From the NCBI RefSeq assembly GCF_003429565.1, contig NZ_QUAK01000062.1, forward strand, positions 8,150 to 59,029: a DNA stretch of 50,880 nt, read 5' to 3'. Numbering within the stretch: position 1 is the first letter of the stretch; each line of letters opens with the position of its first letter. Shown in pieces: positions 42,368-50,880 of the stretch. The DNA is from Streptomyces triticagri. Lineage in GTDB: Bacteria > Actinomycetota > Actinomycetes > Streptomycetales > Streptomycetaceae. The notes beneath the pieces were generated by a model. The model was not told the DNA's origin. It saw nothing but the letters and a program-made list of their open reading frames with translations, and did no database searches. Made by a program: the position numbers and the translations under genes.

Positions 42368-45300
42368 GTGGCAGCCGAGGTGGACGCGGGCAAGGGGTGG
42401 GCGAGACGCCTGACCGGGTACGCATGGCGGTACCCGAAGGACGTGGTGCTCGCGCTCGGGGCCTCGCTCGGCGGTATGGGCGTGATGGCGCTGGCTCCGC
42501 TGATCACCAAGGTGATCATCGACGACGTCATCGAGACCCCGACCCGTTCGCTCGCGGTGTGGACGGGGCTGCTGATCGGTGCCGCGCTTGTGGTGTACGT
42601 GATGACGTACATCAGGCGGTACTACGGCGGACGCCTCGCGCTCGATGTGCAGCACGATCTGCGGACCGACATGTTCCGGACGATCACCAAGCTGGACGGG
42701 CAGCGGCAGGACGAGCTGTCCACAGGGCAGGTCGTCGGGCGGGCCACCAGCGATCTGCAGCTGATCCAGGGCCTGCTCTTCATGCTGCCGATGACGATCG
42801 GGAACATTCTGCTCTTCCTGATCTCCCTGGTGATCATGGCCTGGCTGTCCCTGCCGCTGACCCTGGTCGCGCTCGCCGTGGCACCGGCACTCTGGTTCAT
42901 CGCCAAGCGCAGCAAGGTGCGGCTGCACCCGGCGACCTGGTACGCCCAGGCGCAGGCCGCGGCCGTCGCGGGCGTCGTGGACGGCTCGGTGTCCGGCGTG
43001 CGCGTGGTCAAGGGCTTCGGGCAGGAGGAGCAGGAGACCGGGAAGCTGCGGTCGGTCGGCCGGAAGCTGTTCGCGGGCCGGCTGCGGACCATCAGGCTGA
43101 ATTCGAAGTACACGCCCGCACTGCAGGCCGTCCCCGCGATCGGCCAGGTCGCGATGCTGGCGCTCGGCGGCTGGCTGGCGGTGCGCGGCGAGATCACCCT
43201 CGGTACGTTCGTGGCGTTCTCCACGTATCTGGCGCAGCTGGTCGGACCGGTGCGGATGCTGGCCATGGTGCTGACCGTGGGGCAGCAGGCGCGGGCGGGC
43301 GTGGAGCGCGTACTGGAGCTGATCGACACCGAGCCGGTGATCGAGGACGGCTCGAAGGAGCTGGCCGAGGACGCACCGGCGACGGTCGAGTTCGATGACG
43401 TGTCCTTCGGGTACGAGGACGGCCACCCGGTGCTCGACGGCTTCAGCCTGGAGATCCGGCCCGGCGAGACCGTCGCCGTGGTCGGCGCCTCCGGCAGCGG
43501 CAAGTCCACCGTGTCCCTGCTGCTGCCGCGCTACTACGACGTGACGCACGGCGCCGTACTGGTCGGCGGCCAGGACGTCCGCGAGCTGACGCTGGAGTCG
43601 CTGCGGGCGGCGATCGGCCTGGTCCCCGAGGACAGCTTCCTGTTCTCCGACACGGTCCGCGCCAATCTGGCGTACGGGAAGCCCGACGCCACGCAGGAGG
43701 AGATCGAGACCGCGGCCCGCGCCGCCCAGGCGGACCGCTTCATCGCCGAGCTGCCGGACGGCTACGACACCAAGGTCGGCGAGCACGGTCTGACGCTCTC
43801 CGGCGGCCAGCGCCAGCGCCTCGCGCTCGCCCGCGCGATCCTCACCGACCCGCGGCTGCTCGTCCTGGACGACGCCACCTCCGCCGTCGACGCGCGCGTG
43901 GAGCACGAGATCCACGAGGCGCTGCGCGGCGTGATGGCCGGCCGGACGACCCTGCTGATCGCACACCGCCGCTCCACCCTCGGCCTCGCCGACCGCATCG
44001 CGGTCCTGGACGCCGGCCAGCTCAGCGACATCGGCACCCATGAGGAGCTGCAGGAGCGCTCGCCGCTGTACCGGCGGCTGCTCACCGACCCGGACGAGCT
44101 GGGCGGGGTCTCGCCCGGCCATCTGCCGACCGCGCCCGCCGAGGACGAAGAGGACACCTCCGTACGGCAGGAGCTGGACGCCGAGTTCGACGCCGAGCGC
44201 GGCACCACACCCCGGCTGTGGACCGGGGACCGCGAGCCGAAGGACCTGGCACTCGCCGGCACTCCGGCGACGCCCGAACTCCTCGCCCAGGTCGACGCGT
44301 TGCCGCCGGCCACCGACACCCCGGACATCGACGAGGCGCGGGCGGTCACCACCGAGGAGTCGTACGGGCTGCGCAGGCTGCTGCGGGGCTTCGGGAAGCC
44401 GCTGCTTTTCGCACTCGCGCTGGTCGCCGTGGACGCGGGCATGGGCCTGCTGCTTCCGGTGCTGATCCGGCACGGCATCGACGAGGGCGTGACGCAGACC
44501 GCGCTCGGCGCCGTGTGGGCGGCCGCCGGGCTCGCGCTCGGCGCCGTGGTGCTGCAGTGGGCCGCGCAGACCGGCGAGATCCGGATGACCGGACGCACCG
44601 GCGAACGGGTGCTCTACTCGCTGCGCCTGAAGATCTTCGCCCAGCTGCAGCGGCTCGGTCTCGACTACTACGAGCGGGAGCTGACCGGGCGGATCATGAC
44701 CCGGATGACGACGGACGTGGACGCGCTGTCCACCTTCCTGCAGACCGGCCTCGTCACGGCCTTCGTCTCCGTCGTCACCTTCCTCGGCATCATGGTCGCG
44801 CTGCTCGTCATCGACGTACAGCTGGCGCTCGTGGTGTTCGCGACGCTGCCGGTGCTGATCGTGGGCACGTACTTCTTCCGCAAGTCGAGCGTGAAGGCGT
44901 ACGAGTTGGCGCGTGAGCGGGTCTCGGTGGTCAATGCCGATCTGCAGGAGTCCGTGTCGGGGCTCCGTATCGTGCAGGCGTTCCGGCGGGAGCGGACGGG
45001 TGCGGACCGGTTCGCCGAGCGGAGCGACGGGTACCGGCAGGCGCGGATCCGCGGCCAGTGGCTGATCTCGGTCTACTTCCCGTTCGTGCAGCTGCTCTCC
45101 ACGGTCGCGGCCGCGGCGGTGATGATCGTCGGGGCGGGCCGGGTCGAGGCGGGCACGCTGACCACGGGTGCACTGGTGGCGTATCTGCTGTACATCGACC
45201 TGTTCTTCGCGCCCGTGCAGCAGCTGTCGCAGGTCTTCGACGGGTACCAGCAGGCGACCGTCTCGCTCGGCCGGATCCAGGAGCTGCTGCAGGAGCCCAC

Positions 45301-46132
45301 CTCGACGAAGGCGTCGAAGGAACCGCTCGAGGTGGTCTCGCTGCGCGGCGACATCGCCTTCGAGGACGTGCACTTCGCGTACGCGGCGGACCCGGGGGCC
45401 CAGGCACCCGCCCCGGAGGAGGCGCTCAGCGCGATCACTCTGCGCATCCCCGCCGGGCAGACCGTCGCCTTCGTCGGCGAGACCGGCGCGGGCAAGTCCA
45501 CCCTGGTCAAGCTGGTCGCCCGGTTCTACGACCCGACGGCCGGGCGGGTCACCGCCGACGGCACCGATCTGCGCCACCTGGACCTGACCTCGTACCGGCA
45601 CCGGCTCGGTGTGGTGCCCCAGGAGGCGTACCTCTTCGAGGGCACCGTGCGGGACGCCATCGCGTACGGGCGGCCGGAGGCGAGTGACGCGCAGGTGGAG
45701 GCGGCCGCCCGGGCGGTCGGCGCACACGAGATGATCGCCACGCTCGACGGCGGCTATCTGCACCATGTCACCGAGCGCGGCCGCAATCTCTCCGCGGGAC
45801 AGCGGCAGTTGATCGCCCTGGCGCGCGCCGAGCTCGTCGATCCGGACGTGCTGCTGCTCGACGAGGCGACCGCCGCGCTCGACCTGGCCACCGAGGCGCA
45901 GGTCAATCAGGCCACCGACCGGCTGGCGGGGCGCCGTACGACGCTGGTGGTCGCCCACCGGCTGACCACGGCCGCCCGCGCGGACCGGGTGGTGGTGATG
46001 GCCGGCGGCCGGGTCGCCGAGGACGGCACACACGACGAACTCCTCGCCCTGGACGGCACATACGCCCGCCTGTGGCGCACTTTCGTCGGCGCGGCGGACC
46101 CGGAGCCGCAGCCGGCCGCCGTGCAGCGCTGA
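42368..46132 (+). CDS. Fused heterodimer-type ABC exporter (TMD-NBD-TMD-NBD)
   Basis: A 1254-residue protein containing two exporter half-units. GTG 42368 follows GGAGGG. Half 1: spans from DVVLALGASLGGMGVMALAPLI, Walker A GASGSGKST, signature LSGGQRQRLALARAI, Walker B LLVLDDATSAVD. Half 2: spans from LLFALALVAVDAGMGLLLPV, Walker A GETGAGKST, signature LSAGQRQLIALARAE, Walker B LLLDEATAALD. The catalytic Glu of NBD1 is Asp and the NBD2 signature is LSAGQ, so one ATP site is degenerate, as in TM287/288 or BmrCD. A 90-residue charged linker joins the halves. Likely multidrug or lipid export; the substrate is unknown. Confidence 0.93.
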   Translation: MAAEVDAGKGWARRLTGYAWRYPKDVVLALGASLGGMGVMALAPLITKVIIDDVIETPTRSLAVWTGLLIGAALVVYVMTYIRRYYGGRLALDVQHDLRTDMFRTITKLDGQRQDELSTGQVVGRATSDLQLIQGLLFMLPMTIGNILLFLISLVIMAWLSLPLTLVALAVAPALWFIAKRSKVRLHPATWYAQAQAAAVAGVVDGSVSGVRVVKGFGQEEQETGKLRSVGRKLFAGRLRTIRLNSKYTPALQAVPAIGQVAMLALGGWLAVRGEITLGTFVAFSTYLAQLVGPVRMLAMVLTVGQQARAGVERVLELIDTEPVIEDGSKELAEDAPATVEFDDVSFGYEDGHPVLDGFSLEIRPGETVAVVGASGSGKSTVSLLLPRYYDVTHGAVLVGGQDVRELTLESLRAAIGLVPEDSFLFSDTVRANLAYGKPDATQEEIETAARAAQADRFIAELPDGYDTKVGEHGLTLSGGQRQRLALARAILTDPRLLVLDDATSAVDARVEHEIHEALRGVMAGRTTLLIAHRRSTLGLADRIAVLDAGQLSDIGTHEELQERSPLYRRLLTDPDELGGVSPGHLPTAPAEDEEDTSVRQELDAEFDAERGTTPRLWTGDREPKDLALAGTPATPELLAQVDALPPATDTPDIDEARAVTTEESYGLRRLLRGFGKPLLFALALVAVDAGMGLLLPVLIRHGIDEGVTQTALGAVWAAAGLALGAVVLQWAAQTGEIRMTGRTGERVLYSLRLKIFAQLQRLGLDYYERELTGRIMTRMTTDVDALSTFLQTGLVTAFVSVVTFLGIMVALLVIDVQLALVVFATLPVLIVGTYFFRKSSVKAYELARERVSVVNADLQESVSGLRIVQAFRRERTGADRFAERSDGYRQARIRGQWLISVYFPFVQLLSTVAAAAVMIVGAGRVEAGTLTTGALVAYLLYIDLFFAPVQQLSQVFDGYQQATVSLGRIQELLQEPTSTKASKEPLEVVSLRGDIAFEDVHFAYAADPGAQAPAPEEALSAITLRIPAGQTVAFVGETGAGKSTLVKLVARFYDPTAGRVTADGTDLRHLDLTSYRHRLGVVPQEAYLFEGTVRDAIAYGRPEASDAQVEAAARAVGAHEMIATLDGGYLHHVTERGRNLSAGQRQLIALARAELVDPDVLLLDEATAALDLATEAQVNQATDRLAGRRTTLVVAHRLTTAARADRVVVMAGGRVAEDGTHDELLALDGTYARLWRTFVGAADPEPQPAAVQR

Positions 46133-46225
46133 TCCCTGGGGCCTGTCTTCGGCTTCCCGCCGCAACCATCCGGTCTCCGTTCGGCGTCCGTACATCAGTA
46201 CGCTGCTGCGCGGGGAGGGACGACA

Positions 46226-46627
46226 GTGGGTGCTGTGGGATCTGCGGTGGGTGGGCGGCGACGCTGGGGCGTCGGCGTCGGCACGCTGGTGGCCGGACTG
46301 CTGCTCGCCCTGGCCGGACCGGCCGGCGGCGAGGCGCACGCGGCGGCCTGCGCCGGACACAAGGCGCGCAAGCTGTCCTTCTCCACCGGCACGGTGCACG
46401 TCTACCGCAAGAGCGGCTTCGTCTGCGCCACCGCGCATGCCGCAAAGCCCGGCAAGGCCCGCCACATGAGCGTCAGCGTGCAGGCCCGCGGCCACCGCGC
46501 GGTCAAGAACGCGGGCACCTTCAAGAAGTACGCGGGCCCGGTGAACGTGCACGCCGGCAAGCGCTGCGTCCGCATCAAGGCGACCATCGGCGGCGGGTCG
46601 TACAACTCCGGCTGGATTCTCTGCTGA
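46226..46627 (+). CDS. Small exported cysteine-containing protein
   Basis: A 133-residue protein from GTG 46226 behind GGAGG. The signal peptide (RRRWGVGVGTLVAGLLLALAGPAGGEAHA) precedes a mature, Lys/His-rich domain of about 95 residues with four Cys (ACAGHKARK; FVCATAH; KRCVRIK; GWILC). The conserved-looking end SYNSGWILC suggests a small disulfide-bonded basic secreted protein. No family recognised. Confidence 0.8.
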   Translation: MGAVGSAVGGRRRWGVGVGTLVAGLLLALAGPAGGEAHAAACAGHKARKLSFSTGTVHVYRKSGFVCATAHAAKPGKARHMSVSVQARGHRAVKNAGTFKKYAGPVNVHAGKRCVRIKATIGGGSYNSGWILC

Positions 46628-46751
46628 ACGCCCTGCCCGCCGGCCCCGAGCACCGATCCGGGCATACCTGACGTATCCCCAACCGCCCCTGGTGTGGCGC
46701 CTGTTGCTCCGCTAGGTTCCGGCGCACACACGTGAAACCAGGGGAGGGTGC

Positions 46752-48188
46752 ATGAGCAAGGCGCTCAGATGGCTGCTGTCGCTCGTGGTGCTGATCGGCA
46801 CCGTGAGCACGGCCGGCGCGGCCACCGCCGCACAGCCGGAGGCAGGGGCGAGCACCGGAAAGACCGACATCAAGGAACGGCTGCTCGCGATACCCGGCAT
46901 GAGCCTGATCGAGGAGAAGCCGTACGAGGGATACCGCTACTTCGTCCTCAACTACGAGCAGCCGGTCGACCACCGCCGCCCGTCGAAGGGGACCTTCCAG
47001 CAGCGACTGACCGTGCTGCACAAGGACACCGCACGGCCCACGGTCTTCCAGACCTCCGGCTACGGCGTCTCCACCACCCCGGGCCGCAGCGAGCCGACCC
47101 GGATCATCGACGGCAACCAGGTCTCCATGGAGTACCGCTTCTTCACGCCGTCCCGCCCGGAGCCCGCCGACTGGACCAAGCTGGACATCAAGCAGGCCGC
47201 GGACGACCAGCACCGCATCTTCAAGGCCCTCAAGCCGATCTACGACAAGAAGTGGCTGGCCACCGGCGCCTCCAAGGGCGGCATGACCGCCACGTACTAC
47301 GAGCGTTTCCACCCGCGTGACATGGACGGCGTCGTCGCCTATGTCGCGCCGAACGACGTGGTGAACAAGGAGGATTCGGCCTACGACGAGTTCTTCGAGA
47401 AGGTCGGCACCCCCGAGTGCCGCGACGCCCTGAACGCCGTGCAGCGCGAGGCCCTGGTACGCCGCGAGCCGCTGAAGAAGAAGTACGCGGACTGGGCGAA
47501 GGAGGAGGGCGCCACCTTCAACACCGTCGGCACCCTCGACAAGGCCTACGAGGCCGTCGTCACCGACCTGGTCTGGGGCTTCTGGCAGTACAGCCTGGAG
47601 GCCGACTGCGCCGACGTGCCGGACGCGGCCACCGCCACCGACCAGGAGATCTACGACTACGTGGACACGATCTCCGGGTTCTCCTTCTACACCGACCAGG
47701 GCCTGGAGCCGTACACGCCGTACTACTACCAGGCCGGCACCGAGCTGGGCGCGCCCACCATCAGCCTCCCGCACCTGGACGGGCTGACCCGCTACGGCTA
47801 CCAGCCGCCGCGGAACTTCGTGCCGCGCGAGATCCCGATGAAGTTCAAGCACGGGTCGATGCGCGACGTGGACACCTGGGTGCGCCACAAGGCCACCCGC
47901 ATGATGTGGGTCTACGGCCAGAACGACCCGTGGGGCGCCGAGCCGTTCCGCCCGGGCAAGCACACCCGTGACACCCACGTCTTCACCGCGCCGGGCGCCA
48001 ACCACGGCGCGAACGTCGAGGGCCTGGTGCCCGACGAGAAGGCGACGGCGACCGCCGCGATCCTGGACTGGGCGGGCGTCGCACCGGACTCCGTCGAGGC
48101 GGACCCGGGCAAGGCGAAGCCGCTGGCGACGTACGACGCGAAGCTCGACAAGCAGAACCTGCAGCGCGAGCCGGTGCTGCGCCCGTAG
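46752..48188 (+). CDS. Secreted tripeptidyl aminopeptidase, peptidase family S37
   Basis: A 478-residue secreted peptidase close to the S37 (PS-10) enzymes of Streptomyces. The signal peptide is MSKALRWLLSLVVLIGTVSTAGA. The nucleophile is in ATGASKGGMTATYYERF (Ser174). Asp and His follow in GQNDPWGAEPF and APGANHGANVEGL. Length and ordering fit an alpha/beta hydrolase with an insert that binds the tripeptide. It removes tripeptides from the N-termini of secreted proteins. ATG 46752 follows GGGGAGGG. Confidence 0.9.
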   Translation: MSKALRWLLSLVVLIGTVSTAGAATAAQPEAGASTGKTDIKERLLAIPGMSLIEEKPYEGYRYFVLNYEQPVDHRRPSKGTFQQRLTVLHKDTARPTVFQTSGYGVSTTPGRSEPTRIIDGNQVSMEYRFFTPSRPEPADWTKLDIKQAADDQHRIFKALKPIYDKKWLATGASKGGMTATYYERFHPRDMDGVVAYVAPNDVVNKEDSAYDEFFEKVGTPECRDALNAVQREALVRREPLKKKYADWAKEEGATFNTVGTLDKAYEAVVTDLVWGFWQYSLEADCADVPDAATATDQEIYDYVDTISGFSFYTDQGLEPYTPYYYQAGTELGAPTISLPHLDGLTRYGYQPPRNFVPREIPMKFKHGSMRDVDTWVRHKATRMMWVYGQNDPWGAEPFRPGKHTRDTHVFTAPGANHGANVEGLVPDEKATATAAILDWAGVAPDSVEADPGKAKPLATYDAKLDKQNLQREPVLRP

Positions 48189-48240
48189 TCCGAACCATGC
48201 GCACCGCGCCCGTAGTTCGAACGATGCGCACCGCGCCCGT
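48179..48240 (+). repeat. 27-bp tandem duplication over the S37 gene stop
   Basis: The 27-bp unit at 48179-48205 begins GCGCCCGTAG and includes the TAG stop. It is repeated at 48206-48232 with two changes; the first eight bases recur at 48233-48240. The third partial copy forms the left arm of the terminator. Confidence 0.85.
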
Positions 48241-48264
48241 CGCCTCCGTGGCGGCGGGCGCGGT
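48230..48264. terminator. Bidirectional terminator between peptidase and lipoprotein genes
   Basis: ACCGCGCCCGTCGCC at 48230-48244 pairs with 48250-48264 across a TCCGT loop, one T-G wobble in 15 pairs. Convergent stops flank it. Confidence 0.8.
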
Positions 48265-48287
48265 CGTGTGCGCACGGCCCCCGGTCC

Positions 48288-48953
48288 TCACCCGACCGCC
48301 TGGGCGCACCCCACCGGCTCGGGCCCGCGCAGGCGGACGTAGAGGACCGTGGACGGCGGGCACTGTGCGCGCTCGGCCACGGCCGAACCGACCCGGAACT
48401 CAGGCGCGTTGGCGGGCACGTCCTTGCCGTCGGCATGGTCCCTGCGGGCGTCCGGGCGCAGCGTGCGGCCGGCGCAGGGCGTCTCGCGGACCTCGCCGGC
48501 CTTGGAGCGGTAGACGCAGTCGCCGACGATGGTGCGCGGACCGCCGCCGCCCCCGGGGTCGCCCGGGTGCGGCGCCTGCAGGTGGCGCATGCAGGCGTAT
48601 CCGCGCGGCACCGAGCCGTCGCCGTCCTCGTCGACGGCCGGACGGTTCTCGGTGACGTGCAGCACGAAGTCGGTGCGGGCCGGGCACAGCGGGCCGTCCG
48701 ACTCGCGGCCGCGGTGGCGTGCGGTCACCTTGGCCTCGGCCCGTTCGCTGCGGCAGGAGATCTCCCGGAAGTCCTTGCCCGCCGTACTGCATTCCCCGAC
48801 GTCCAGGAAGACCTTGCCGTGCCCGGTCGGCGTGGCCGCCGACGGCGACGGATCGTCGAGCCGGTCCTCCCCGGTCCTGGACGACTGGCAGGCGGTGAGC
48901 GCCGCGACCAGCAGCAGCGCGCACACCACCCCCACGGCGCGTGCTCTGCGCAT
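48288..48953 (-). CDS. Lipoprotein of unknown function
   Basis: A 221-residue lipoprotein starting at ATG 48953 behind GGGGGG. The signal is ARAVGVVCALLLVAALTAC with lipobox LTAC. The mature part has paired Cys motifs: VGECSTAGKDFREISCRSERAEAKV and GDCVYRSKAGEVRETPC. They look like two repeats of a septum-formation-type (DUF4190/DUF3824-like unassigned) Cys domain, but the family name is uncertain. GH3 enzyme gene upstream is on the same strand, 142 bp away. Confidence 0.8.
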   Translation of the reverse strand: MRRARAVGVVCALLLVAALTACQSSRTGEDRLDDPSPSAATPTGHGKVFLDVGECSTAGKDFREISCRSERAEAKVTARHRGRESDGPLCPARTDFVLHVTENRPAVDEDGDGSVPRGYACMRHLQAPHPGDPGGGGGPRTIVGDCVYRSKAGEVRETPCAGRTLRPDARRDHADGKDVPANAPEFRVGSAVAERAQCPPSTVLYVRLRGPEPVGCAQAVG

Positions 48954-49095
48954 AATGAACCCCCCGATATGTCCGTCAATCGTGACCTGTCGGGCGGTCC
49001 GCCGCCAGATGGGCGCAGCGGGTTTCCGCTCCCGCGCGGGGCGCACGGCGTGTGGCACGTGTACCGGGCGCCCCGACGGGAGGGTGCGGGGGGCG

Positions 49096-50880
49096 TCAGT
49101 ACGACAAGCCGTGCCCCACCGGGTACAGCACCTGCTCGGGGTCGTCCGCGCTCGGCACCGGGACCGGCAGGCGGCCCTCCGGGCGCGCCCGGCCGGCGAT
49201 CACCCGTACCGCGGCCCGCAGTTCGACGTCCGTCCAGGAGTAGGACGCGAGCGAGGCGCGCGCCCCGGCCTCCGGCAGATACGCGATGTCGTACGGATTG
49301 CGGATGGCGAGCGTGACGACGGGGACGCCGGTGTCGGCGAGTGCGGCGACCAGGGTGCGCTGCGGGCTGTCGGCCGAGACGTTGTGGGTGCCGACCAGGA
49401 TCGCGTCCATGCCGTCCGCGGCGGCCACCGCCTCGTCGATCGTCGCCTGTTCCGGGTCGGTGCCGGTGGACAACGCCGTGGCGGAGAAGCCGAGTTCGGT
49501 GAGGGCCTCGGCGAGCGTCGTGGTCGGCGGCCCGGTGGTGCCGGACGGCGACGCCGGGTCCGCGCCGACCACCAGGATCCTGCGGCGCCGGCGGCGGGAC
49601 AGCGGAAGCAGCCCGTCCGCGTTGGCGAGCAGGGTGGTGGTGCGCTCCGTGATGCGGTCGGCGGCGGCGAGGTGCTGCCGGGTGCCGACCGTGCGGTCCA
49701 CGCCCTTGTGGGTGACGAAGGGATCCCTGAACAGGCCGCGCCTGGCCTTGAGTTCGAGGATGCGCAGGATCGACTCGTCGAGCCGCTCCTCGGTCAGCTC
49801 GCCGTCCCGTACGGCCGCGAGCACCGCGTTCCAGGCGATCTCCGGCTCGGGCGGATTGAGCAGCTGGTCGACGCCGGCCTTGAGGGCGAGCACCGGCACC
49901 CGGTCGTCGCCGTACTTGGTGCGTACGCCCGCCATGCCGAGCGAGTCGGTCACCACCACGCCGTCGTAGCCGAGTTCCTCGCGCAGCACGCCGGTGAGGA
50001 TCGGGTGCGACAGGGTCGCCGGGTCCTCGGCGGGGTCAAGGGCGGGCACCACGATGTGCGCGGTCATGATCGAGTCGATGCCCGCCGCGATCGCCGCGCG
50101 GAACGGCGGCGCGTCCAGCTCCTGCCACTGTTCCCGGGTGTGGTGGATGGTCGGCAGGTCGTAGTGGCTGTCGTCCTCGGTGTCGCCGTGCCCGGGGAAG
50201 TGCTTGGAGGTGGAGGCGATGCCCGCGCTCTGGTAGCCCTCGACCTGGGCGGCGACCATCCGGGCCACGGCCTCTGGCTCGGAGCCGAAGGAGCGCACGC
50301 CGATCACCGGGTTCGCCGGATTGACGTTGACGTCCGCGAGCGGTGCGTAGTTCTGCATGATGCCGAGGGCGGCGAGCTCGGAGCCCGCGATCCTGGCGGC
50401 CTTGCGGGCGTCGCTGCGCGAGCCGCCCGCGCCGAGTGCCATCGCCCCCGGCATCAGGGTGGCGGGCTCTCCGACGCGGGCGACGATGCCGTACTCCTGG
50501 TCGGTGGAGATCAACAGGGGTATCTCGGAGTCCTGTCGGAGTGCCGCGCGCTGGATGCCGTTGGACAGGTCGGCGATCTGGTGCGGTTCCTTCGTGTTGT
50601 TCGCCCAGCCGAAGTAGATGATGCCGCCGAGGCGGAACTTGGCGATCAGCTCGGCGGCGTTGCGTACGCCGGTCTCTTCGAGGTTCTTGTCCACGTCGGC
50701 CTGGTCGGGGTCGGTGGCCGAGGTGCCGTACACCCGCATCACGAAGAGCTGGCCGACCTTCTCTTCCAGGGACATCCGGCCGATGATCCGGCGGAGCCGG
50801 TCGCGGCGGGCGCGCGCCTCGTCGGCCGACTCGGCCGCTGCGGCCGCCGGGCTCTGGCCGACGGCGACGGCCGCGGCGCC
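49096..50880 (-). CDS. GH3 glycosidase, NagZ-like (5' end outside window)
   Basis: At least 594 residues are present; the frame stays open to 50880, so the true start and signal peptide lie beyond the window (visible start GAAAVAVGQSPAAAAESADEA resembles the end of a signal). The catalytic domain has MSLEEKVGQLFVMRVYG, the NagZ dyad motif KHFPGHGDTEDDSHYDLP, and the nucleophile Asp in VVVTDSLGMAGV. The second domain (LVVGADPAS...ILVGTHNVS...YPVGHGLSY) is GH3-C. The His-Asp dyad favours beta-N-acetylglucosaminidase over beta-glucosidase. It probably cuts GlcNAc from wall or chitin fragments. Confidence 0.9.
   Translation of the reverse strand, partial: GAAAVAVGQSPAAAAAESADEARARRDRLRRIIGRMSLEEKVGQLFVMRVYGTSATDPDQADVDKNLEETGVRNAAELIAKFRLGGIIYFGWANNTKEPHQIADLSNGIQRAALRQDSEIPLLISTDQEYGIVARVGEPATLMPGAMALGAGGSRSDARKAARIAGSELAALGIMQNYAPLADVNVNPANPVIGVRSFGSEPEAVARMVAAQVEGYQSAGIASTSKHFPGHGDTEDDSHYDLPTIHHTREQWQELDAPPFRAAIAAGIDSIMTAHIVVPALDPAEDPATLSHPILTGVLREELGYDGVVVTDSLGMAGVRTKYGDDRVPVLALKAGVDQLLNPPEPEIAWNAVLAAVRDGELTEERLDESILRILELKARRGLFRDPFVTHKGVDRTVGTRQHLAAADRITERTTTLLANADGLLPLSRRRRRRILVVGADPASPSGTTGPPTTTLAEALTELGFSATALSTGTDPEQATIDEAVAAADGMDAILVGTHNVSADSPQRTLVAALADTGVPVVTLAIRNPYDIAYLPEAGARASLASYSWTDVELRAAVRVIAGRARPEGRLPVPVPSADDPEQVLYPVGHGLSY

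Noticed and set aside
42335..46552. A 1405-residue open frame on the minus strand
   Set aside because: It is the antisense of the ABC exporter. It is Arg/His/Gly-rich without motifs, and the plus strand has all ABC signatures.
1..50880. CRISPR array, prophage, IS element or biosynthetic cluster
   Set aside because: I found no regularly spaced repeats, no integrase or transposase motifs, and no PKS, NRPS or terpene enzymes.

Overview
The window is high-GC actinobacterial chromosome, almost certainly Streptomyces. The evidence is pervasive G/C at third codon positions, GTG starts, an AdpA gene carrying a TTA codon, a CebR/cebEFG-bglC cellobiose locus, DUF397 with an XRE/DUF5753 regulator, and an S37 tripeptidyl aminopeptidase. 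From memory, the order bglC-cebGFE-cebR-tRNAHis-orn-adpA-glmS-hexosaminidase-acyl-CoA dehydrogenase-HMG-CoA lyase-carboxylase matches the conserved core of Streptomyces chromosomes. I see no prophage, insertion sequence, CRISPR array, rRNA gene or biosynthetic cluster.

Left part (1-16968) is sugar polymer metabolism plus a developmental regulator. After the tail of a sensor kinase come an exported GH18 protein, the cellobiose uptake operon cebE-cebF-cebG with bglC, and divergent cebR. A perfect CebR palindrome lies upstream of cebE and a near-perfect one over the bglC start. tRNA-His(GTG), oligoribonuclease (orn) and adpA (TTA codon at 9028-9030) follow. Next come a small membrane protein, a universal stress protein, glmS, two small conserved genes and a secreted GH20 hexosaminidase with a plausible DasR site. 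A partial GH3 enzyme with a NagZ-type motif closes the window at 49096-50880.

Middle part (17144-26430) is a leucine/acyl-CoA catabolic block. An operon runs leftward: carboxyltransferase, biotin carboxylase/BCCP, HMG-CoA lyase, acyl-CoA dehydrogenase. A divergent TetR gene faces it across two palindromic operators. A second acyl-CoA dehydrogenase and a TesB thioesterase follow on the other strand. The biotinylated subunit carries a Thr/Gly-rich insertion of about 120 residues.

Right-centre part (26510-39612) holds a cation efflux protein, a phosphatase-like protein and a PucR regulator. The regulator is divergent from a nitrilase-superfamily amidohydrolase, an agmatinase/guanidinobutyrase-like ureohydrolase and a TPP-dependent decarboxylase-like enzyme. 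I read these three enzymes as a probable arginine to 4-guanidinobutyrate to GABA route. An Old Yellow Enzyme/MerR divergent pair with a perfect 20-bp palindrome follows, then a VOC protein, a lipoprotein, a metallo-beta-lactamase-fold protein and an F420-type LLM oxidoreductase.

Right part (39623-50880) has a membrane-anchored small protein, an XRE-DUF397 pair with a divergent small gene, and an antitoxin-like gene followed by a PIN-domain toxin broken by an internal deletion. It continues with a fused heterodimer-type ABC exporter with one degenerate ATP site, an exported 133-residue protein, the S37 peptidase, a lipoprotein and the GH3 enzyme.

No wholly new multi-gene system is evident. 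The points most worth checking are the biotin-carboxylase insertion, the arginine-type cluster, the broken PIN toxin, the two acyl-CoA dehydrogenases with differently placed catalytic bases, a 10-codon leader ORF, and several unassigned operators.
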